In this document: positions 8,598-17,770 of the stretch, piece by piece | Layout of the letters: each line of letters begins with the position of its first letter | How positions within the stretch are numbered: the first letter of the stretch is position 1 | Source: CAZXCQ01 sp964639275 | GTDB lineage: Bacteria > Desulfobacterota > DSM-4660 > Desulfatiglandales > Desulfatiglandaceae | Assembly: GCA_964639275.1 (NCBI GenBank) | Contig: CAZXCQ010000040.1 | Location: 1 to 30,352, forward strand | Length of the DNA: 30,352 bases | Direction: 5' to 3' | Position numbers and translations under genes: made by a program | The notes under the pieces: model-generated | What the model was told of the DNA's origin: nothing | Database searches by the model: none | What the model saw: the letters and a program-made list of their open reading frames with translations, nothing else

Positions 8598-10733
8598 ATG
8601 AAAACGGATTATAAGACCATACAGGTAAAAATTGATGATGGGGTGGCTGTATTTACCATCAACAACCCGCCGGTAAACCAGATGTCACCGCAACTGAACC
8701 AGGACTTTGCCGAGGTCATTGACGAGGCCTACGCCGATGATAAAGTAAAGGCCATTGTACTGACCGGGACCGGGAGGAACTTTATTGCGGGGGCGGATAT
8801 CACCAAATTTCAGGAGGTGAAGGTCACGGATAGGGATGAGGTCTTTTCCAGGGCCCTGGCCGCGGCCCGGTTTATCAGCGGGCTTGAGATCGGGCCAAAG
8901 CCCGTGGTTGCGGCCATCAATGGCAACTGCCTGGGCGGGGGTCTGGAGACGGCCATGGCCTGCCATTATCGGGTCGCGGCCGAAGGGGTCAACCTGGGAC
9001 AGCCCGAGGTACAGATAGGCGTCATCCCCGGGGCGGGCGGGACACAGAGACTCCCCAGGCTCATCGGCCTGCCCAATGCCATTGAGATGATCACCGTGGG
9101 AAGGCCGATCAAGTCTGAAAAGGGGCTTGACCGGGGGCTCGTCGATGAGGTCGTCCCCCAGGAAAGGCTGATTGAGACCGCCATAAAGGCCGCTCGCCGC
9201 TTTATTTCAGGGGAGTTGAATCAGAAGATGCGGACAACCCGTAACATCAATCTGCGGATTCCGAGCGCCGCAGAGAAAAAGGCCCTGATCGGTTTTACCA
9301 AGGCCATGACCGCGCAAAAGGCCAAGGGCTACATCGCTCCTTTTAAGGCCATCGAGGCGGTGGAGAAGGGTTTGAGCTATGACATCGATGCCGACATCGA
9401 GAGGGAGGTGGGGCTTTTTAGCGAGTGCCTCGTCTCTGATGTGGCCCAGAACCTGATCGGCATATTTCTCAACACCCGCGCTGCCGGCAGGCTTCCGCGC
9501 ATCAAAGACATCGCGCCGGCCAAGATCAAGAAGGTGGCCATGCTGGGCGGTGGCGTCATGGGATCGGGTATTGTCAACCTCCTGCTTAACGGGGGGTTTG
9601 AGACGGTGCTCTGGGATATCAACGATGCGGCCATCAAGAAAGGGGTGGCGGAGACCCGAAAGACATTTGAATATCCCATCAAGAAAAAGAAGATGAAGCA
9701 GGCGGACCTGGATACCATGATCGACAACCTCCTGACCACCACAACCGCATTGGAAGATGTAAAGGGTGTGGACCTGGTCATTGAGGCGGTCCTGGAAGAC
9801 ATGAAGATCAAACAAGAGATCTGGAAGCGGCTGGAGGGGATCTGCCGGCCTGATGTGATCTTTGCGACCAATACCTCGGCCCTCCCCATCACTGAAATGG
9901 CCTCGATCCTGGCCGACCCGGGCCGGATGATCGGGCTCCATTTCTTTAACCCGGCACACCGGATGCAGCTCCTGGAGATCATCTGCGCCGAGAAGACCTC
10001 TGATCAGACCCTTGCCACCAGTGTGGGATTTGCCCGGGCCATCAGGAAGATTCCCATCGTGGTCAATGATGGCCCCGGGTTTTATGTGTCAAGACAACTG
10101 GGGGGTCTCTTTGGAGCGGCCGTCTTTCTGACTGCCGACGGGGTGGATGGAGCGGTCATCGAAGAGGCCATGATCGATTTTGGCATGCCGATGGGACCGG
10201 CGACCCTGGCCGATCTCACCGGGATCGATATCAACTACCATGTAAACAAGACCTTTGAGAAGAGACTCGGGGAACGTTACAAGGTACACCCCCTTACCGA
10301 GGTGGTCTATAAAACCGGTTGCTATGGTCGGAAGACCGGCGCGGGCTACTTTGACTACAGTGGCGATCAGCCTGTCCCCAACCAAAAGGTCGTGGAGGCC
10401 GTACAGGGGTATCTCAAGGAGAAGGGTGTCACCCCAAAGGAGATGTCCAAACAGGGGGTGGTGGATACCATGCTCGCCCTTGGTATCAACGAGGCCGCCC
10501 TTATGATGGAGGAGGGCATCTGCGACCGGCACCAGGACATGGACCTCGCCATGATCTATGGCACAGGGTTTCCGCCTTACAGGGGCGGTATTCTCCGCTA
10601 TGCCGACAAGTGGGGTCTAAGAAATGTCTACAAGAAACTCTCAGAGCTTGAGAAACAATACGGGGTGCGGTTCAAACCCGCTGAGATGATAAAGGAGATG
10701 GCCGAGTCTGGAAAGACGTTCTACCAGAATTGA
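8598..10733 (+). CDS. Bifunctional enoyl-CoA hydratase / 3-hydroxyacyl-CoA dehydrogenase
   Basis: This is a two-domain beta-oxidation enzyme of the FadB/FadJ type, 711 aa. The N-terminal crotonase domain (about 1-190) has the oxyanion motif IAGADITKF, the catalytic glutamates E117 (CLGGGLETAM) and E137 (LGQPEVQIG), and PGAGGTQRLPR. The dehydrogenase begins near 310 with a Rossmann fingerprint GGGVMG (317-322), followed by the catalytic H448 in GLHFFNPAHRM and E460. Two C-terminal 3HCDH helical segments follow. It hydrates enoyl-CoA and oxidises the 3-hydroxyacyl-CoA with NAD. The thiolase follows 46 bp downstream. An upstream AGGAGGG supports the start. I leave the symbol open because FadB and FadJ cannot be separated here. 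Confidence 0.93.
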   Translation: MKTDYKTIQVKIDDGVAVFTINNPPVNQMSPQLNQDFAEVIDEAYADDKVKAIVLTGTGRNFIAGADITKFQEVKVTDRDEVFSRALAAARFISGLEIGPKPVVAAINGNCLGGGLETAMACHYRVAAEGVNLGQPEVQIGVIPGAGGTQRLPRLIGLPNAIEMITVGRPIKSEKGLDRGLVDEVVPQERLIETAIKAARRFISGELNQKMRTTRNINLRIPSAAEKKALIGFTKAMTAQKAKGYIAPFKAIEAVEKGLSYDIDADIEREVGLFSECLVSDVAQNLIGIFLNTRAAGRLPRIKDIAPAKIKKVAMLGGGVMGSGIVNLLLNGGFETVLWDINDAAIKKGVAETRKTFEYPIKKKKMKQADLDTMIDNLLTTTTALEDVKGVDLVIEAVLEDMKIKQEIWKRLEGICRPDVIFATNTSALPITEMASILADPGRMIGLHFFNPAHRMQLLEIICAEKTSDQTLATSVGFARAIRKIPIVVNDGPGFYVSRQLGGLFGAAVFLTADGVDGAVIEEAMIDFGMPMGPATLADLTGIDINYHVNKTFEKRLGERYKVHPLTEVVYKTGCYGRKTGAGYFDYSGDQPVPNQKVVEAVQGYLKEKGVTPKEMSKQGVVDTMLALGINEAALMMEEGICDRHQDMDLAMIYGTGFPPYRGGILRYADKWGLRNVYKKLSELEKQYGVRFKPAEMIKEMAESGKTFYQN

Positions 10734-10740
10734 TGCAAAT

Positions 10741-10761
10741 CCAAAATCCAAAATCCAAAAT
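10741..10761. repeat. (CCAAAAT)x3 heptamer tandem repeat
   Basis: Three exact head-to-tail copies of CCAAAAT lie in the short gap before the thiolase ribosome binding site. The 7-nt period matches the spacing of the other dispersed intergenic repeats. Confidence 0.8.
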
Positions 10762-10779
10762 CGCATAAGGAGGTTTATG

Positions 10780-11991
10780 ATGAAAGAGGTCGTAATCGCA
10801 GGCTATCTGAGGACAGCGCAGTCACGTTCAAGGCCAAATGATCCGGCCAGGGACTGGTTTTGCAAGATGAGGGGGGATGAACTCCTGGCCAAGTTGTTGC
10901 CGGAGGTGATCAAGCGGGCGGGGATCGAACCCGGGGAGATCAACGATTTTCTGGTGGGATGTGCCACGGCTGTCAGCGAGCAGTGGGCGTATGGTGGACG
11001 CACCCCCATATTCCTTGCCAATTTGCCCGAGACCATTCCCGCCAAGTTTGTAGACCAGCAGTGCGGGTCGGCCATGGCGGGCATCCATATCGGATTTATG
11101 GAGATTGCCCAGGATTTTGCCGATATCGTACTGATCGGCGGTTACGAACATATGACCCGGGTCCCCATGGGGGGAGTCCTCGTAGACAGGGGGATCATCG
11201 TCCCCAACATGACCCTCTTCCTGGATCCCTCCTACCAGCACTGGGATATGATGACCACCATGAACATGGGGCTCACCGCAGAGAAACTCTTTGCCCAGAC
11301 AGACTTTACCAAGGAGGACATGGACAGGTGGGGAGCCCGCTCCCACCAGCATGCGGCCAAGGCCCAGGCCGATGGTTTCTTTGATGGTGAGATCATGCCG
11401 ATCGAAGCGGAACAGGCCGATGGGACGGTGATGACCGTGGACAAGGACCAGGCCGTGCGGGGAGATGCCACCGTCGAGGGCATGGCAGATCTCAGACCCG
11501 CATTCAAGAAGGATGGTGTGATAACTGCGGGGAACTCATCTCCCCTCAATGCCGCAGCGACCTCCATGGTGCTCATGTCCAAGGAGACGGCCAGGAAGAA
11601 GGGAATCAAACCCATGGCTACGATCCGCTCCATCGGTTTTGCGGGTGTGGATCCGACCATCATGGGTGTAGGGCCGGTGCCGGCGAGCCAGAAGGCGCTT
11701 GACAAGGCCGGTCTAAAGGCCTCCGAAATAGATTTCTGGGAGATCAACGAGGCATTCTGCATTGTTGCCCTGAACTGCATCAAAGAGCTGGGGCTCGACC
11801 CTGAAAGGGTCAATGTCATGGGCGGCGGGACGGCCATTGGTCACCCATTGGGGGCAACCGGGATCCGTCTGACCGGCACCCTTGCCCGTATCCTGGAGGC
11901 AAAGGGCGGACGTTACGGGTGTGCCAACGCGTGTGTCGGCGGCGGACAGGGCGTGGCCACCATTATTGAAAGGGAGGAGTACGACTGGTAA
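10780..11991 (+). CDS. Thiolase (acetyl-CoA acyltransferase)
   Basis: This is the final beta-oxidation step: CoA-dependent cleavage of 3-ketoacyl-CoA into acetyl-CoA and a shortened acyl-CoA. The 403-aa protein carries the nucleophile C95 in VDQQCGSAMAG, NEAFC in the middle of the C-terminal half, the catalytic H355 in AIGHPLGATG, and C385 in NACVGGGQG, a complete degradative-thiolase set. Two adjacent ATGs exist (10777 and 10780). I choose the second because AAGGAGG lies 6 nt before it and only 3 nt before the first. It lies between the hydratase-dehydrogenase and acyl-CoA dehydrogenase genes, consistent with one operon. Confidence 0.93.
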   Translation: MKEVVIAGYLRTAQSRSRPNDPARDWFCKMRGDELLAKLLPEVIKRAGIEPGEINDFLVGCATAVSEQWAYGGRTPIFLANLPETIPAKFVDQQCGSAMAGIHIGFMEIAQDFADIVLIGGYEHMTRVPMGGVLVDRGIIVPNMTLFLDPSYQHWDMMTTMNMGLTAEKLFAQTDFTKEDMDRWGARSHQHAAKAQADGFFDGEIMPIEAEQADGTVMTVDKDQAVRGDATVEGMADLRPAFKKDGVITAGNSSPLNAAATSMVLMSKETARKKGIKPMATIRSIGFAGVDPTIMGVGPVPASQKALDKAGLKASEIDFWEINEAFCIVALNCIKELGLDPERVNVMGGGTAIGHPLGATGIRLTGTLARILEAKGGRYGCANACVGGGQGVATIIEREEYDW

Positions 11992-12011
11992 CCAGCAGAG
12001 TTCTAAAAAGA

Positions 12012-12071
12012 GGTCTCCCACCGGGTTTCGGCCCGGAGAGCCCGTATCCCCTATGCGCCCGAGGCAGGCGC
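12012..12071 (+). other. Two stem-loops between thiolase and acyl-CoA dehydrogenase genes
   Basis: The first stem has CCGGG/CCCGG at its core (12021-12025 with 12032-12036), extended by CTC/GAG and GG/CC. The second pairs GCGCC (12055-12059) with GGCGC (12067-12071). They occupy a 129-bp gap and have no T-run. I compared the region with TPP and cobalamin riboswitch landmarks and did not find them. Confidence 0.4.
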
Positions 12072-12120
12072 CGGCTGAGAGATATGAGGCCACAAGTGTG
12101 GCAGACACAGGAGAAATAAG

Positions 12121-13941
12121 ATGGGAATCAACTATTTCAACCGTGATGCCAGGGATTTGAAGTTTGTGCTCTTTGAGTACCTGGACATCGAGAAACTCTT
12201 GTCCTATGGGGCCTACCAGGACTTTTCAAGAGAGGACTTCAGCATGATTATTGATGAGGCCATCAAGGTCTGCCGCGAGGTGATCGGTCCGACCATGCAG
12301 GACGGCGACCGGGAGGGCTGCACTTACAAAGACGGTGTGGTCAAGGTGCCGGCCTCTTTTCATGAGTGCTGGAAGGTCCTGGCAGAAAATGGGTGGATGG
12401 CCGCCTCCAGCAGGCCGGAGTTCGGGGGACAGGGTCTCCCGGCCACGGTCGGGGGGCTCCTGGGAGAGCTCTTCGCCGGGGCCAACATGGCCTTCCAGAC
12501 CTATCCCGGGCTGGCTGTGGGCAACGGTCGGCTCATCGAGAATTTTGGTACAGACGAAGACAAGGCCCTCTTTGTGGAGAAGATGTATACCGGCGTATGG
12601 GGCGGCACCATGTGTCTGACCGAGCCGGACGCCGGGTCGGATGTGGGGTGGTTGCGGACCAAGGCGATCCCTGATCCGGAATCGGGTGATCCACGTATTT
12701 ACAGGATTGAGGGTACAAAGCGGTTTATTACGTGCGGCGAACATGATCTGACCGAAAACATCATTCACCTCCTGCTGGCCAGAATTGAAGGTGCTTCCCC
12801 GGGGACGAAGGGGATCAGCCTCTTTATCGTCCCCAAGATCTGGGTAAATCCGGATGGCTCCCTGGGAGAGGCCAACGATGTCTCCTGTGGGGGTATCGAG
12901 CACAAGATGGGTATACACGGCTCCTCCACCTGCACCCTGAACTTTGGGGAGAACGGCAAGTGCCGGGGGATTCTCCTGGGTGAGCCCCATTCCGGAATGG
13001 CCAAGATGTTCCAGATGATGAACGAGGCCCGGATGGGCTGTGGTGTGCAGGCCCTGGGACTGGCGGCAAGCGCCTACGACACGGCCCGAACCTATTCCAA
13101 GGAACGGGTCCAGGGGCCGCTTTTTACCAACCGGGACGCCAACCGGGTGCCGATCATCCAGCACGAGGACGTCCGCCGGATGCTCATGAGCCTCAAGGCG
13201 GGCACTGAGGCCATGCGTGCCATGATCGGCAAACTTTTTTATTTTATTGATATTCACGGGAACGACCCCGATGAGGCGAGTCGCAACGATGCGGGGCTCC
13301 AGGTAGAGCTCTTCACCCCCCTGGTCAAGGCATACTGTACAGACCTGGGGTATCAGCTCACCCGTGATGCCATCCAGGTCCTGGGTGGGGTAGGGTTTTG
13401 CAGCGAGTTCCCGGTGGAGGAATATGCCCGTGACATCAAGATCCTCTCCATATGGGAAGGAACCAACTATATCAACTCGCTCGATCTGGTGGGCCGGAAG
13501 CTCAATATGGAGGGAGGCAAGGTCTTTCAGTGGTGGATCGAAGGCGTTATGGCGTTCACCGGAAAACATCAGGATGATCCCGATTTTGGTCCTGATTTCA
13601 AACTCCTCTTTAAGGCGGCCAAGGCCACCGCCGACTTTACCTTGCGCTTTCTCGACTATTTTCAAAAAGGCAAACTCCAGCTGATTCCCCTGAGTTGCAC
13701 CCGTTTTCTGGAGTGCTTCTCCGAGGTGCTCATGGCCCAGTTTATGCTGGAGCAGGGTCTTCTGGCCCGCGACAGGCTAAAAGGGGTGGATGCCGGGTCT
13801 GCGGACGGGATTTTTTACCGTGGAAAGGTGGAGACAACCAAGTACTTCTGCCGAAACATCCTGCCCAATGTCTTTGCCAGGCACACGGTCCTCCAGCAGG
13901 ATGACACCTCTGCCCTTGACATCCCGGAAGGGGCATTCTAA
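12121..13941 (+). CDS. Acyl-CoA dehydrogenase, long (DmdC-like) form
   Basis: This FAD enzyme introduces the alpha-beta double bond into acyl-CoA, the first oxidative step of beta-oxidation, passing electrons to ETF. At 606 aa it belongs to the roughly 600-residue subfamily that includes DmdC rather than the 380-residue short-chain type. Seen in sequence: an extra N-terminal segment, FGGQGLP at 101-107, CLTEPDAGSDVG (165-176) at the flavin site, and the catalytic base E446 in SIWEGTNYIN. A long C-terminal helical extension follows. AGGAG lies 8 nt before the ATG. It is last in the beta-oxidation run and followed by a strong terminator. No etfAB genes are in the window. Confidence 0.93.
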   Translation: MGINYFNRDARDLKFVLFEYLDIEKLLSYGAYQDFSREDFSMIIDEAIKVCREVIGPTMQDGDREGCTYKDGVVKVPASFHECWKVLAENGWMAASSRPEFGGQGLPATVGGLLGELFAGANMAFQTYPGLAVGNGRLIENFGTDEDKALFVEKMYTGVWGGTMCLTEPDAGSDVGWLRTKAIPDPESGDPRIYRIEGTKRFITCGEHDLTENIIHLLLARIEGASPGTKGISLFIVPKIWVNPDGSLGEANDVSCGGIEHKMGIHGSSTCTLNFGENGKCRGILLGEPHSGMAKMFQMMNEARMGCGVQALGLAASAYDTARTYSKERVQGPLFTNRDANRVPIIQHEDVRRMLMSLKAGTEAMRAMIGKLFYFIDIHGNDPDEASRNDAGLQVELFTPLVKAYCTDLGYQLTRDAIQVLGGVGFCSEFPVEEYARDIKILSIWEGTNYINSLDLVGRKLNMEGGKVFQWWIEGVMAFTGKHQDDPDFGPDFKLLFKAAKATADFTLRFLDYFQKGKLQLIPLSCTRFLECFSEVLMAQFMLEQGLLARDRLKGVDAGSADGIFYRGKVETTKYFCRNILPNVFARHTVLQQDDTSALDIPEGAF

Positions 13942-14006
13942 TAAAGGCCATTTGTTCAGGGCCAAATATCGCACCAATAGTGTGTATTACGTATGTAATT
14001 CAAAGG

Positions 14007-14049
14007 GGGTGCGTCGTCGGAGCCCCGTGACGCGGCGCACCCTTTTTTT
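14007..14049 (+). terminator. Intrinsic terminator of the beta-oxidation operon
   Basis: GGGTGCGTCGT pairs with the segment ending GCGCACCC in an 11-bp stem with two G-U pairs, immediately followed by seven T residues (14043-14049). It lies between the acyl-CoA dehydrogenase and the radical SAM gene. Confidence 0.88.
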
Positions 14050-14063
14050 GATCGGAACGATCG

Positions 14064-15653
14064 ATGCGTTTTCTGCTCATAAACCCACACTATCCCATAT
14101 CAGAGACCCCTTCTCCTCCTCTCGGGCTGGCTTATCTGGCCGGTGCCCTTGAGGAGGCCGGTGTGGCGGTCAGGATTGCTGATTTTGTGGTATTCCCTTA
14201 TGGCAAAGAGGTGATCGAAACCGAACTAAAGGGCTTTTTGCCGGAAATGGTGGGTGTTACCGCGGTTACCATGAGCTTTGATAACGCCATTAGGGCCCTA
14301 AGAGATGTAAAGGAGATCAACCCGGAGATCGTTACGGTGATGGGCGGGCCGCATGTGAGCTTTTGTGCGGAGGAGACGATGAAGACCCACCCTGAGCTGG
14401 ATCTGATTGTCCTGGGGGCGGGCGAAGAGACGATTGTTGATCTTGCCACGGAAGCGGTCGATGGCCGCGATTGGGGAAAGATAAGGGGAATCGTTTATAG
14501 AGACGGTTCAAGACTGATCCGCACACCCCCAAGGGGGGCTTTGGCGGATATGGACTCGCTTCCGTTCCCTGCCCGGCATCTGGCTCCCCTGGGCAGGTAC
14601 CGGGCCCTGGGTATGCCGGTAAGCCTGACCACAAGCCGGGGATGTCCCTTTAAGTGTATATTTTGTGTGGGCAGAAAGATGGTTGGCTCAAAGGTGCGTT
14701 ACCGCGATCCCGGGATGGTGGTGGACGAATTTGAATATCTTGCCGGACTCAATTTTCATCAGATCAACATTGCCGACGACCTTTTTACATCAAACAGAGG
14801 GCACTGTCTCTCTGTGTGCCATGAGATCATAAAGAGGGGGATCAAGACAAAATGGACAGCGTTTGCAAGGGTTGACACGGTCACGGCAGAGGTCCTGAAG
14901 GCGATGAAGGAGGCCGGGTGCACCACCGTGAGTTTTGGGGTTGAATCGGCCAACCCGGGTATCCTCAAGGCCATCAGAAAGGGGATCACCATCGAGCAGG
15001 TCATAGCGGCTGTCACCCTGTGCATTGACGTGGGAATTACACCGCATATTTCGTTTATCCTTGGTCTTCCCGGCGAAACCCCTGAGACCCTCAAGGAGAC
15101 GATGGGATTTGGCGAGATGCTAAAGGGCATGGGGGCCTTGCACGGTTTTCATCTCCTGGCGCCCTTTCCCGGGACAGAGGTCCGTGAGGAGAGCGGGAGA
15201 TTCGGGATTAAGATCCTGACCGATGACTGGCGTCAATATCATGCCAACCGGGCCATTGTGGAGACCGAGACCACGAGTCGGGGCATGCTCGACGAGATCG
15301 TGATTGCGTGGGAAGAGAAATACAATGAATGGCTGGGGTATGTCGAATTTCAAATGCAGAGGGGCAAGGCCACCGAAGAGGAGGCCTGGCAGCTCATCAA
15401 GCTCCGGCATACGGTACTCATCTATGAGCTGATGATGGAAAATGCCATTGAAAGAAATGGCCGATACGTCCGGGAGGAGGAGCCGGTCTCCAATGATGAC
15501 ATCCTGAGAGAGCTGATTGAGCGGCTTGTCAGGGTGACCGATCATCCAGAGAGGCAGCTAAACGACACGTTGAGTTACGCGATGGAACAAGGGCACCTGA
15601 GGCGGGTGGAACTGGGGAGGGAGGTGCGGTGGGAGTGGGTCGATTTTCTGTAG
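14064..15653 (+). CDS. B12-binding-domain radical SAM protein
   Basis: This is a radical S-adenosylmethionine enzyme with an N-terminal cobalamin-binding-like Rossmann domain (about 1-140: LLINPHYP at the start, TVMGGPHVSF and LIVLGAGEET later). The 4Fe-4S motif CxxxCxxC is present as CPFKCIFC (C194, C198, C201), followed by a TIM-barrel core with SFGVESANPGILKAIRKG and ISFILGLPGETPET. The 529-aa length fits class B radical SAM enzymes such as those in hopanoid, bacteriochlorophyll or C-methylation chemistry. The DxHxxG base-off motif is not evident, so it may not use cobalamin as a cofactor. The gene starts 15 nt after a terminator, without a strong ribosome binding site. Reaction and substrate are unknown. 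Confidence 0.88.
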   Translation: MRFLLINPHYPISETPSPPLGLAYLAGALEEAGVAVRIADFVVFPYGKEVIETELKGFLPEMVGVTAVTMSFDNAIRALRDVKEINPEIVTVMGGPHVSFCAEETMKTHPELDLIVLGAGEETIVDLATEAVDGRDWGKIRGIVYRDGSRLIRTPPRGALADMDSLPFPARHLAPLGRYRALGMPVSLTTSRGCPFKCIFCVGRKMVGSKVRYRDPGMVVDEFEYLAGLNFHQINIADDLFTSNRGHCLSVCHEIIKRGIKTKWTAFARVDTVTAEVLKAMKEAGCTTVSFGVESANPGILKAIRKGITIEQVIAAVTLCIDVGITPHISFILGLPGETPETLKETMGFGEMLKGMGALHGFHLLAPFPGTEVREESGRFGIKILTDDWRQYHANRAIVETETTSRGMLDEIVIAWEEKYNEWLGYVEFQMQRGKATEEEAWQLIKLRHTVLIYELMMENAIERNGRYVREEEPVSNDDILRELIERLVRVTDHPERQLNDTLSYAMEQGHLRRVELGREVRWEWVDFL

Positions 15654-15699
15654 GGAAGTTACAGGTGGTCGATTTCTCCGGCCTGGCCGGGGTTGGGGT

Positions 15700-15728
15700 T
15701 TGACACGGGGTGATCTTTTTCCTACTAT
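15700..15728 (+). promoter_or_regulatory. Sigma-70-type promoter for the glycosyltransferase cluster
   Basis: A perfect TTGACA (15700-15705), a 17-nt spacer, and TACTAT (15723-15728). It lies in the 163-bp gap after the radical SAM gene and about 90 bp before the glycosyltransferase start. Confidence 0.7.
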
Positions 15729-15816
15729 CGCTCCGTTGAAGAAGACGGTTGAGTTGGCTTTGCAGTACCTGTACTGAGTGCCATGCATAGGACATTCTTG
15801 CGGAACCGAACGTTAG

Positions 15817-17064
15817 ATGATTGCGGATAACCACGCCCCCCTGAGGATATGTCTGCTGAGCTACCGGAGTAATCCCCACTGCGGTGGTCAGGGGGTTTAT
15901 CTCAAGAATCTGAGCAGGGCCCTGAAGGCCCTGGGGCACCATGTGGACGTGGTTTCCGGCCCGCCTGATCCGCTCCTTGACGACGACATCGCCCTGTTTC
16001 GACTCCCCTGTCTGGATCTCTATAACCCCGACGACCTGTTCCGCATCCCATCGCTGCGGGAACTCTGCGACCCCATCAATCTTATGGAATGGCTCGGGGT
16101 CTCCACCATGGGGTTTCCCGAACCCTTTACCTTCGGGCTCCGGGCATACAAGTTTCTCCGCAGCAGATTTAGACAATACGACGTTGTCCATGACAACCAG
16201 AGCCTTTCATACGGGCTCTGGGCCATCGGGCGCTTTGTACCCACCCTCGCCACCATCCATCACCCCATCACCGTGGACAGGGACCTTGCGGTCAGGGCAG
16301 TGTCTTCTTCGTGGATGAAGATAAAGCAGATGCGATGGTATTCTTTCGTCGGGATGCAGATGAGGGTTTCTAGGACACTCTCCCGAATCATCACGGTCTC
16401 CGAATGCGCCAGCAGGGACATAAGCAAAGAATTCGGGGTACCCATCGAGAGGTTCCGGATTGTTCCCAACGGGATCAACACCGAGCTTTTTTATCCCATG
16501 CCTCAAATCGAGCGGGAGGGGAATCGTCTGATCGTGACCAACAGCGCCGATACACCCCTTAAGGGATTGCGTTATCTCCTCCAGGCAGTGGCAGATGTCT
16601 CCACGACCCATGATGTCAGGCTGACGGTTGTGGGCTCCCCAAAAAAGAACGGCGATATCGAGAGGCTGGTCAGGGGGCTGGGGATTGGCAACAGGATTCA
16701 CTTTACCGGGAGGATCGACAATGGAGAATTTGTCCGCCATTATGCAAGGGCTGCCATAGCGGTTGTCCCGTCCCTTTATGAAGGTTTTGGCATCCCGGCG
16801 GGAGAGGCCATGGCCTGCGGTGTTCCGGTCATCAGCACCACGGGCGGGGCCTTGCCCGAGGTGGTGGGGGATTGTGGTCTCCTGGTGCCTCCGGGGGATG
16901 GGCTCGCGCTTGCCAGGGCGATCAGGGGGCTTTTTGACCAGCCTGAACGGGCAAGAAAGATCGGAGAGGCCGGGTTTAAACGGGTCCATTCATTATTCAC
17001 CTGGGAAAGGGCAGCCCGGGAGACCGTGGCGGCCTATAGAGAAACCATCCGTGATTACCATTGA
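15817..17064 (+). CDS. Glycosyltransferase family 4 protein
   Basis: This is a GT-B-fold retaining glycosyltransferase transferring a sugar from a nucleotide donor. The 415-aa protein begins with the N-terminal Rossmann pattern RICLLSYRSNPHCGGQGVYL, where the GGQG loop is typical of GT4. The C-terminal half has the donor-binding E-x7-E region (YEGFGIPAGEAMACGVPV, about 324-341), followed by a CGLLVPPGD motif. The methyltransferase gene starts inside its last 14 bp, so the two are probably translationally coupled. A strong promoter lies upstream. The acceptor is unknown; the neighbours suggest a methylated glycan or glycolipid. Confidence 0.9.
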   Translation: MIADNHAPLRICLLSYRSNPHCGGQGVYLKNLSRALKALGHHVDVVSGPPDPLLDDDIALFRLPCLDLYNPDDLFRIPSLRELCDPINLMEWLGVSTMGFPEPFTFGLRAYKFLRSRFRQYDVVHDNQSLSYGLWAIGRFVPTLATIHHPITVDRDLAVRAVSSSWMKIKQMRWYSFVGMQMRVSRTLSRIITVSECASRDISKEFGVPIERFRIVPNGINTELFYPMPQIEREGNRLIVTNSADTPLKGLRYLLQAVADVSTTHDVRLTVVGSPKKNGDIERLVRGLGIGNRIHFTGRIDNGEFVRHYARAAIAVVPSLYEGFGIPAGEAMACGVPVISTTGGALPEVVGDCGLLVPPGDGLALARAIRGLFDQPERARKIGEAGFKRVHSLFTWERAARETVAAYRETIRDYH

Positions 17065-17770
17065 CTTTGACAGGCTGCCCATCGGACCGGGGTCAAAGAT
17101 ACTGGATGTGGGGTGCGGATCGGGCCGCCACACCTGTGCGGCCTCCCGGTTAGAGAATGTGGTGGCCATCGGTGTGGACCTCCGGTTTGAGGATGTGGCG
17201 GAGGCCAAGAAAAGGCTGGTCTATGAAGAGGAACTTGGCCAAAATGGCGGTGGGTCTTGGGCTATTCTGGTTGCCGATATAAACTGCCTCCCCTTTGCGG
17301 ACAACTTCTTTGATCTGGTCATCTGCTCAGAGGTCCTGGAACATATCCAGGATCACGATATTGCCATCTCAGAGATCGTAAGGGTATTGGCCCCGGGCAA
17401 GGACCTTGTGGTGAGCGTGCCAAGGCGTCTGCCCGAACGGATATGCTGGTCGCTTTCCAAAGACTATGGCCATTCAAATGACGGCCATATCCGCATATAC
17501 AGGAAGGACGAACTCACCGGGTTGCTGGAAGGTGCCGGTGTGAGAAAGTGGGCAACCCATTATGCCCACAGCCTCCATACCCCTTACTGGTGGCTCAAAT
17601 GCCTGCTTGGCCCCACACGGGATGGCCTGGTTCTTGTCAACCTCTACCACGGCTTTCTGGTGTGGGATATGATGAAAAAGGTCTGGATTACGCGGTTGCT
17701 GGACTATCTCCTGAACCCCCTGCTGGGAAAGAGCATGGTGATTTATCTGAGGAAAGAGAAAAATGTTTGA
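17051..17770 (+). CDS. Class I SAM-dependent methyltransferase
   Basis: This is a methyltransferase of the Methyltransf_11 type: SAM-binding motif I ILDVGCGSGRH near residues 17-27, an acidic VDLRFED strand end, LPFADNFFDLVICSEVLEHI, and an RVLAPGKDLVVSVP strand. The open frame extends nearly 100 codons upstream, but that part is an out-of-frame shadow of the glycosyltransferase. GTG at 17051, just before the Rossmann fold, is the credible start and gives 239 aa. It overlaps the glycosyltransferase by 14 bp, and its end overlaps the next gene by 8 bp. This tight three-gene unit suggests it methylates the product of the glycosyltransferase; the ILVADINCLPF core resembles small-molecule methyltransferases. 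Confidence 0.87.
   Translation: MITIDFDRLPIGPGSKILDVGCGSGRHTCAASRLENVVAIGVDLRFEDVAEAKKRLVYEEELGQNGGGSWAILVADINCLPFADNFFDLVICSEVLEHIQDHDIAISEIVRVLAPGKDLVVSVPRRLPERICWSLSKDYGHSNDGHIRIYRKDELTGLLEGAGVRKWATHYAHSLHTPYWWLKCLLGPTRDGLVLVNLYHGFLVWDMMKKVWITRLLDYLLNPLLGKSMVIYLRKEKNV

Noticed and set aside
12012..12120. Possible riboswitch before the acyl-CoA dehydrogenase (CTGAGAG near 12078)
   Set aside because: It lacks the other TPP landmarks and no cobalamin-box pattern is present; kept only as stem-loops.
12226..13665. 479-aa minus-strand frame
   Set aside because: Antisense shadow of the acyl-CoA dehydrogenase, with no domain features.
15812..15818. GTTAGAT, a perfect integron R' consensus before the glycosyltransferase gene
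   Set aside because: No AAC-containing R'' partner or stem lies in the preceding 150 bp, and the flanking genes are not cassette-like; chance match.
16763..17050. N-terminal extension of the methyltransferase frame
   Set aside because: Out-of-frame shadow of the glycosyltransferase with Arg/Pro/Trp-rich content; the methyltransferase fold begins after GTG at 17051.
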